Source: Alphaproteobacteria bacterium
GTDB lineage: Bacteria > Pseudomonadota > Alphaproteobacteria > Rhodospirillales > Rhodospirillaceae
Direction of reading: 5' to 3'
NCBI GenBank assembly: GCA_003250275.1
Contig: QKGW01000239.1
Location: 1-8,270, forward strand
DNA length: 8,270 nucleotides
The notes under the pieces are model-generated. The model was not told the origin of the DNA and ran no database searches. It was given only the letters and a program-made list of their open reading frames with translations. Positions 5,826-8,270 of the stretch are shown here, piece by piece; the stretch's first letter is position 1; each line of letters starts with the position of its first letter. The translations under genes were made by a program, and so were the position numbers.

Positions 5826-6895
5826 GCCAACGGCGCGCGCGGCGGGCCGGACCCGACATCTGGCCGGGATTCGTCGACGTCATCTCGTCGCTGCTGATCC
5901 TCATCCTCTTCCTCCTGATGATCTTCGTGCTCGCCCAGTTCTTCCTCGGGCAGGCGCTCTCGGGCCGCGACGCCGCGCTCGCGCAGCTCAACCGGCAGGT
6001 CGACGAGCTCGCCCAGTTGCTCTCGATCGAGAAGAAGGCCAACGCCAGCCTGCGCCTCAACCTCGCGCAGCTGTCCTCGGAGCTCGCCAACGCCTCGGCC
6101 CGCGCCGAACGCCTCCAGGGTGCGAGCGAGGAGGCCGACAAGCTCTCTGCCGACGTCGCCGCGCTCCAAGCGCTCAAGGACGAGCTCGAAAAGAAGATCA
6201 AGCAGATGGACGCGGCGCTCGGCGAGAAGGACGACGCCCTCGCCGCCGAACGCAAGCTCTCCGACGAGGCGCGCGCCCAGGCGGCGCTGCTGAACCAGCA
6301 GCTCGCGGTTCTGCGCGCCGAGATCGCCCGCCTCAACGCCGCGCTCGACGCCTCGGAAAAGCTCGCCGAGGAACAGAAGATCCAGATCGCCAACCTCGGC
6401 CAGCGCCTCAACCAAGCGCTCGCGAGCAAGGTCGCCGAGCTCGCGCGCTACCGCTCCGAATTCTTCGGGCGGCTGCGCGAAATCCTCGGCAACCGCAACG
6501 ACATCCGCGTCCAGGGCGACCGCTTCGTCTTCCAGTCCGAGGTGCTGTTCCCGCAGGGCTCCGCCGACCTCCAGGACGCGGGCAAGACCCAGCTCGACAC
6601 CCTCGCCCGCACCCTGATTCAAATTTCCCAGGAAATCCCGAAGGATATCGACTGGGTGCTGCGCGTCGACGGCCACACCGACAAGGTGCCGATCGCCACG
6701 CCGCAGTTCCGCTCGAACTGGGAACTCTCCTCCGCGCGCGCGATCTCGGTGGTGCGCTACCTGATCGCCGCGGGGCTGCCGCCCAACCGTCTCGTCGCCG
6801 CGGGCTTCGGCGAATACCAGCCGATCGACCCGGGCACCAACACTGCGGCGCTGGCGCGCAACCGCCGCATCGAATTCAAGCTGACCGAGCGTTGA
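5822..6895 (+). CDS. MotB/OmpA-family peptidoglycan-anchored stator subunit with periplasmic coiled coil
   Basis: The 357-residue protein has a short basic N-terminus, then WPGFVDVISSLLILILFLL and a single membrane helix at about 18-42. D19 is the candidate proton-carrying Asp, in the position of MotB D32. Residues about 48-222 are dense in Ala, Leu, Glu, Lys and Gln without Pro and should form a long periplasmic coiled coil. Residues about 228-357 are an OmpA/MotB C-terminal domain with intact GHTD (D287) and NWELSSARA (R306), the diaminopimelate-binding pair, and a terminal ARNRRIEFKL strand. The ATG overlaps the stop of the MotA-like gene (ATGA at 5822-5825), indicating translational coupling and a 1:1 complex. 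Unlike flagellar MotB, the coiled coil is much longer than a plug-and-linker segment. Probable role: the anchored ion-carrying half of a non-flagellar stator. Its output is unknown. Confidence 0.9.
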   Translation: MSQRRARRAGPDIWPGFVDVISSLLILILFLLMIFVLAQFFLGQALSGRDAALAQLNRQVDELAQLLSIEKKANASLRLNLAQLSSELANASARAERLQGASEEADKLSADVAALQALKDELEKKIKQMDAALGEKDDALAAERKLSDEARAQAALLNQQLAVLRAEIARLNAALDASEKLAEEQKIQIANLGQRLNQALASKVAELARYRSEFFGRLREILGNRNDIRVQGDRFVFQSEVLFPQGSADLQDAGKTQLDTLARTLIQISQEIPKDIDWVLRVDGHTDKVPIATPQFRSNWELSSARAISVVRYLIAAGLPPNRLVAAGFGEYQPIDPGTNTAALARNRRIEFKLTER

Positions 6896-6920
6896 CACCG
6901 TCTCCGCGATCTGCTACCAC
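6892..6920 (+). promoter_or_regulatory. Sigma-70-type promoter of rpmE
   Basis: TTGACA at 6892-6897 is a perfect -35 box and overlaps the stop codon of the MotB-like gene (TGA, 6893-6895). After a 17-base spacer comes TACCAC at 6915-6920, preceded by TGC as an extended -10 element. Read against the Caulobacter-type housekeeping consensus (TTGACGS, N10-14, GCTANAWC), GCTACCAC at 6913-6920 differs at one position and the 14-base spacing is allowed. The start of transcription should fall near 6926-6928, giving a leader of about 20 bases. Confidence 0.7.
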
Positions 6921-6947
6921 GACGCCCTCATTCGGGAGCTGAAGACG

Positions 6948-7172
6948 ATGAAAAAAGACATTCACCCGGCCTATCAGGAACTGAAGGTCATCATGACGGA
7001 CGGCACCGAGTTCGTGACCCGCTCGACCAAGGGCGGCCCGGACGCGGTGATGCGCCTCGACATCGACCCCAAGTCCCACCCCGCGTGGACCGGCGTTCAC
7101 CGTCTGAACGAGCATGGCGGTCAGCTGGCGAAGTTCAACAAGCGCTTCGCGGGTTTCGGCCGCAAGGCGTAA
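6948..7172 (+). CDS. rpmE: 50S ribosomal protein L31, cysteine-free (zinc-independent) type
   Basis: The 74-residue protein starts MKKDIHPAYQEL and ends with the L31 signature KFNKRFAGFG; HPAWTG in the middle corresponds to HPFFTG of E. coli L31. The zinc-binding cysteines of the C+ form (CSCG and CSKC in E. coli) are absent: there is no Cys at all, as is usual in alphaproteobacterial L31. GGGAG at 6934-6938 gives a well-placed ribosome binding site nine bases before the ATG. L31 sits on the large subunit at the inter-subunit bridge with the small-subunit head. The gene has its own promoter and a strong terminator, so it is probably a monocistronic unit insulated from the envelope operon before it. 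Confidence 0.97.
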   Translation: MKKDIHPAYQELKVIMTDGTEFVTRSTKGGPDAVMRLDIDPKSHPAWTGVHRLNEHGGQLAKFNKRFAGFGRKA

Positions 7173-7189
7173 ACCTCCGCAAGGTCCGA

Positions 7190-7230
7190 AAAACGACGCC
7201 GCCCCGGCCGGGCGGCGTCGTTTTCTTTTT
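7190..7230 (+). terminator. Strong intrinsic terminator after rpmE
   Basis: A perfect 15-base-pair stem (7190-7204 with 7210-7224) closes a five-base loop, CGGCC. The right arm runs into a T-rich tract ending at 7230 (TTTTCTTTTT). It lies 17 bases past the rpmE stop. The A run at 7189-7193 on the left side means the structure could also stop transcription arriving from the right on the other strand. Confidence 0.95.
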
Positions 7231-7315
7231 GCGTTTCGCGCGCGGTTGGACGAACCATTTCTTAACCTCGATCGCGGTGTAATCGGGGGTGTGCGTCTTA
7301 CCGCCAGGACGGATG
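7231..7315 (+). promoter_or_regulatory. Leader region of the downstream membrane-protein gene
   Basis: This 85-base gap follows a strong terminator, so the next gene needs its own promoter here. TGTAAT at 7278-7283 is a 5/6 match to TATAAT, but no good -35 box lies 16-18 bases upstream. TTGGAC at 7246-7251 is too far away at 26 bases. AGGA at 7306-7309 is a plausible ribosome binding site. The promoter assignment is tentative. Confidence 0.3.
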
Positions 7316-8270
7316 ATGGCCGGTCTCAGCAAGCTCGTCGCCTACGAACTCTATACCCTCGAATACGCGGGGTGGACGCTGCACGCGCGCTACACCTCCG
7401 CCGAACTCGAAGACGCGATGACCGAGGCCAAGACCATCGAGGCGACGCTGCAGCGCGCCACCAAGGTGGTGCGCGAAACCTACTACCCCGAGGACAACCA
7501 CACCGACGAAGCGGTGGTGCGGATCAGCCCCAACATCGCCGAGTACAAACGCCGCCTCGTCGCGGCGCGCCAGCGCCCCGCGCAGGTCGGCGTCGGCACG
7601 CGCGGCGACGACCTCCGGCTCGGCGGCGGCGACGTGCGCGAACTCGGCACGTCGCAGATTCTCGCGCGGATGACGATGATGGTGTTCTCCGCGCTGGTGA
7701 TCGCCGCCGCGGTCACCGCGGTGGTGTCGCTGGTGCTGCGCACACAGCTTCTGGCGACGAAGATGTCGTCCTCGACGGTGCCGCAGATCCTCTTCGTCAC
7801 CTTCGTGCTGGTGTTCCTGCTCTCCGCCCTGCCGCTGGTGAGCCGCTACATCCCCGCGCTCACCGCGCGCGAGCCCGAGGACGACGCCAAGCGCCAGTCC
7901 CAGGCGTTTCTCGACATGCCGGGCCGCCCCGAAACGCCGCAGCCCGACCCCGCCAAGCCCGCTCCCGCGAGCGAACCCGCCCTGTTCAAGAACGACCCCG
8001 GGCTGATCGCCCAGGAGGCGGCGCCGCCGAAGGCGGAGGAGAAGAAGGCGGAGAAGGAGAAAAAACCCGAGAAGAAGGCCGAGGAGCCGAAGAAGCCCGA
8101 GAAGCAGCCGGAACCGCCGAAAGCGGAGCCGCCACCGCCCGAGCCGGAGATCGAGACGCCGCCCGAGATCGCCGCGATCGCCGCGCTCGAACGCCAGCGA
8201 ATCGCGATGATGCGCTTCCTCACCGGCCTCCTCACCGCGCTCAAGGAGATCTGCCCGCAGCTCGACGCCT
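7316..8270 (+). CDS. Uncharacterised two-helix membrane protein with Lys/Glu/Pro-rich linker, C-terminus cut off
   Basis: The frame is open from ATG 7316 to the window end, giving 318 residues and no stop. AGGA at 7306-7309 is six bases before this ATG; an in-frame ATG at 7313 is only three bases away and less likely. Residues 1-70 form a compact soluble region (LVAYELYTLEYAGWTLHARY, then KVVRETYYPEDN). Two hydrophobic helices follow at about 118-141 and 157-176. Residues about 236-282 are a highly charged Lys/Glu/Pro tract, after which an amphipathic region begins (IAAIAALERQRIAMMRFL) and runs off the edge. There is no signal peptide. With a short loop between the helices, both the N-terminal region and the long tail would face the same side, probably the cytoplasm. 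I do not recognise the family and assign no function. It sits beyond a strong terminator, so it need not be linked to rpmE. Confidence 0.8.
   Translation, partial: MAGLSKLVAYELYTLEYAGWTLHARYTSAELEDAMTEAKTIEATLQRATKVVRETYYPEDNHTDEAVVRISPNIAEYKRRLVAARQRPAQVGVGTRGDDLRLGGGDVRELGTSQILARMTMMVFSALVIAAAVTAVVSLVLRTQLLATKMSSSTVPQILFVTFVLVFLLSALPLVSRYIPALTAREPEDDAKRQSQAFLDMPGRPETPQPDPAKPAPASEPALFKNDPGLIAQEAAPPKAEEKKAEKEKKPEKKAEEPKKPEKQPEPPKAEPPPPEPEIETPPEIAAIAALERQRIAMMRFLTGLLTALKEICPQLDA
8021..8161 (+). repeat. Low-complexity Lys/Glu/Pro-coding tract
   Basis: This purine-rich tract in the truncated membrane-protein gene repeats units such as GAGAAGAAGG and codes for irregular KKAEK, EKKPEKK and EPPKAEP strings. 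It is an imperfect repeat, probably a flexible charged linker between the second membrane helix and the C-terminal part of the protein. Confidence 0.65.

Noticed and set aside
3439..6895. Zorya-type anti-phage defence system (ZorAB)
   Set aside because: The MotA/MotB-like pair with long tails is superficially similar, but no ZorC, ZorD or ZorE-type gene is present. The flanks are housekeeping genes (suhB, rpmE), and I see no sign of a defence island.
3439..6895. Tol-Pal or ExbBD-TonB cluster
   Set aside because: TolA, TolB, Pal lipoprotein and TonB are absent. The second subunit carries an OmpA/MotB domain rather than the short TolR/ExbD periplasmic domain.
5408..6898. Reverse-strand open frame of 496 codons opposite the MotA-like and MotB-like genes
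   Set aside because: It is explained by high GC and the biased codon use of the coiled-coil region on the plus strand; no domain is visible.
7085..7332. Small open frames on both strands across the rpmE end and terminator
   Set aside because: They run through the terminator stem and overlap rpmE in other frames, with no ribosome binding site or family resemblance.

Overview
The window is a compact, GC-rich bacterial chromosome segment. It most resembles an alphaproteobacterium, probably Rhodospirillales-like. The grounds are strongly G/C-biased third positions, a cysteine-free ribosomal protein L31, a promoter resembling the Caulobacter-type housekeeping consensus, and a stator-like gene pair of a kind I associate with that class. 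I see no mobile element, tRNA, rRNA or CRISPR array, and no gap between genes exceeds about 150 bases. The longest gaps are 3309-3438 and 7173-7315.

Left part (1-2441): a complete EF-P beta-lysylation module. A left-truncated epmA reads leftward. Across an 84-base divergent spacer, epmB (radical SAM/PLP lysine 2,3-aminomutase family) and efp read rightward. EpmB would convert (S)-alpha-lysine to (R)-beta-lysine, EpmA would attach it to EF-P, and the acceptor lysine (K33, in PGKGG) is present. The EpmB here is unusually close to free-lysine 2,3-aminomutase at its substrate and PLP positions.

Middle (2505-6895): suhB (inositol-monophosphatase family), then a likely envelope operon of three genes. 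The first is a secreted protein with a long Pro/Ala linker and a degenerate OmpA-like domain. The second is a four-helix MotA/TolQ/ExbB-type channel subunit with a long cytoplasmic tail. The third, overlapping the second by ATGA, is a MotB/OmpA-type subunit with an intramembrane Asp, a roughly 170-residue predicted coiled coil and an intact peptidoglycan-binding domain. Together they look like a non-flagellar, ion-driven stator-like machine anchored to peptidoglycan. Its substrate or output is unknown, and it is the best candidate in the window for an under-described system.

Right part (6892-8270): a promoter whose -35 box overlaps the stop codon of the MotB-like gene, rpmE (L31, zinc-free form), a strong 15-bp intrinsic terminator, and a right-truncated gene for an unrecognised two-helix membrane protein with a Lys/Glu/Pro-rich linker.
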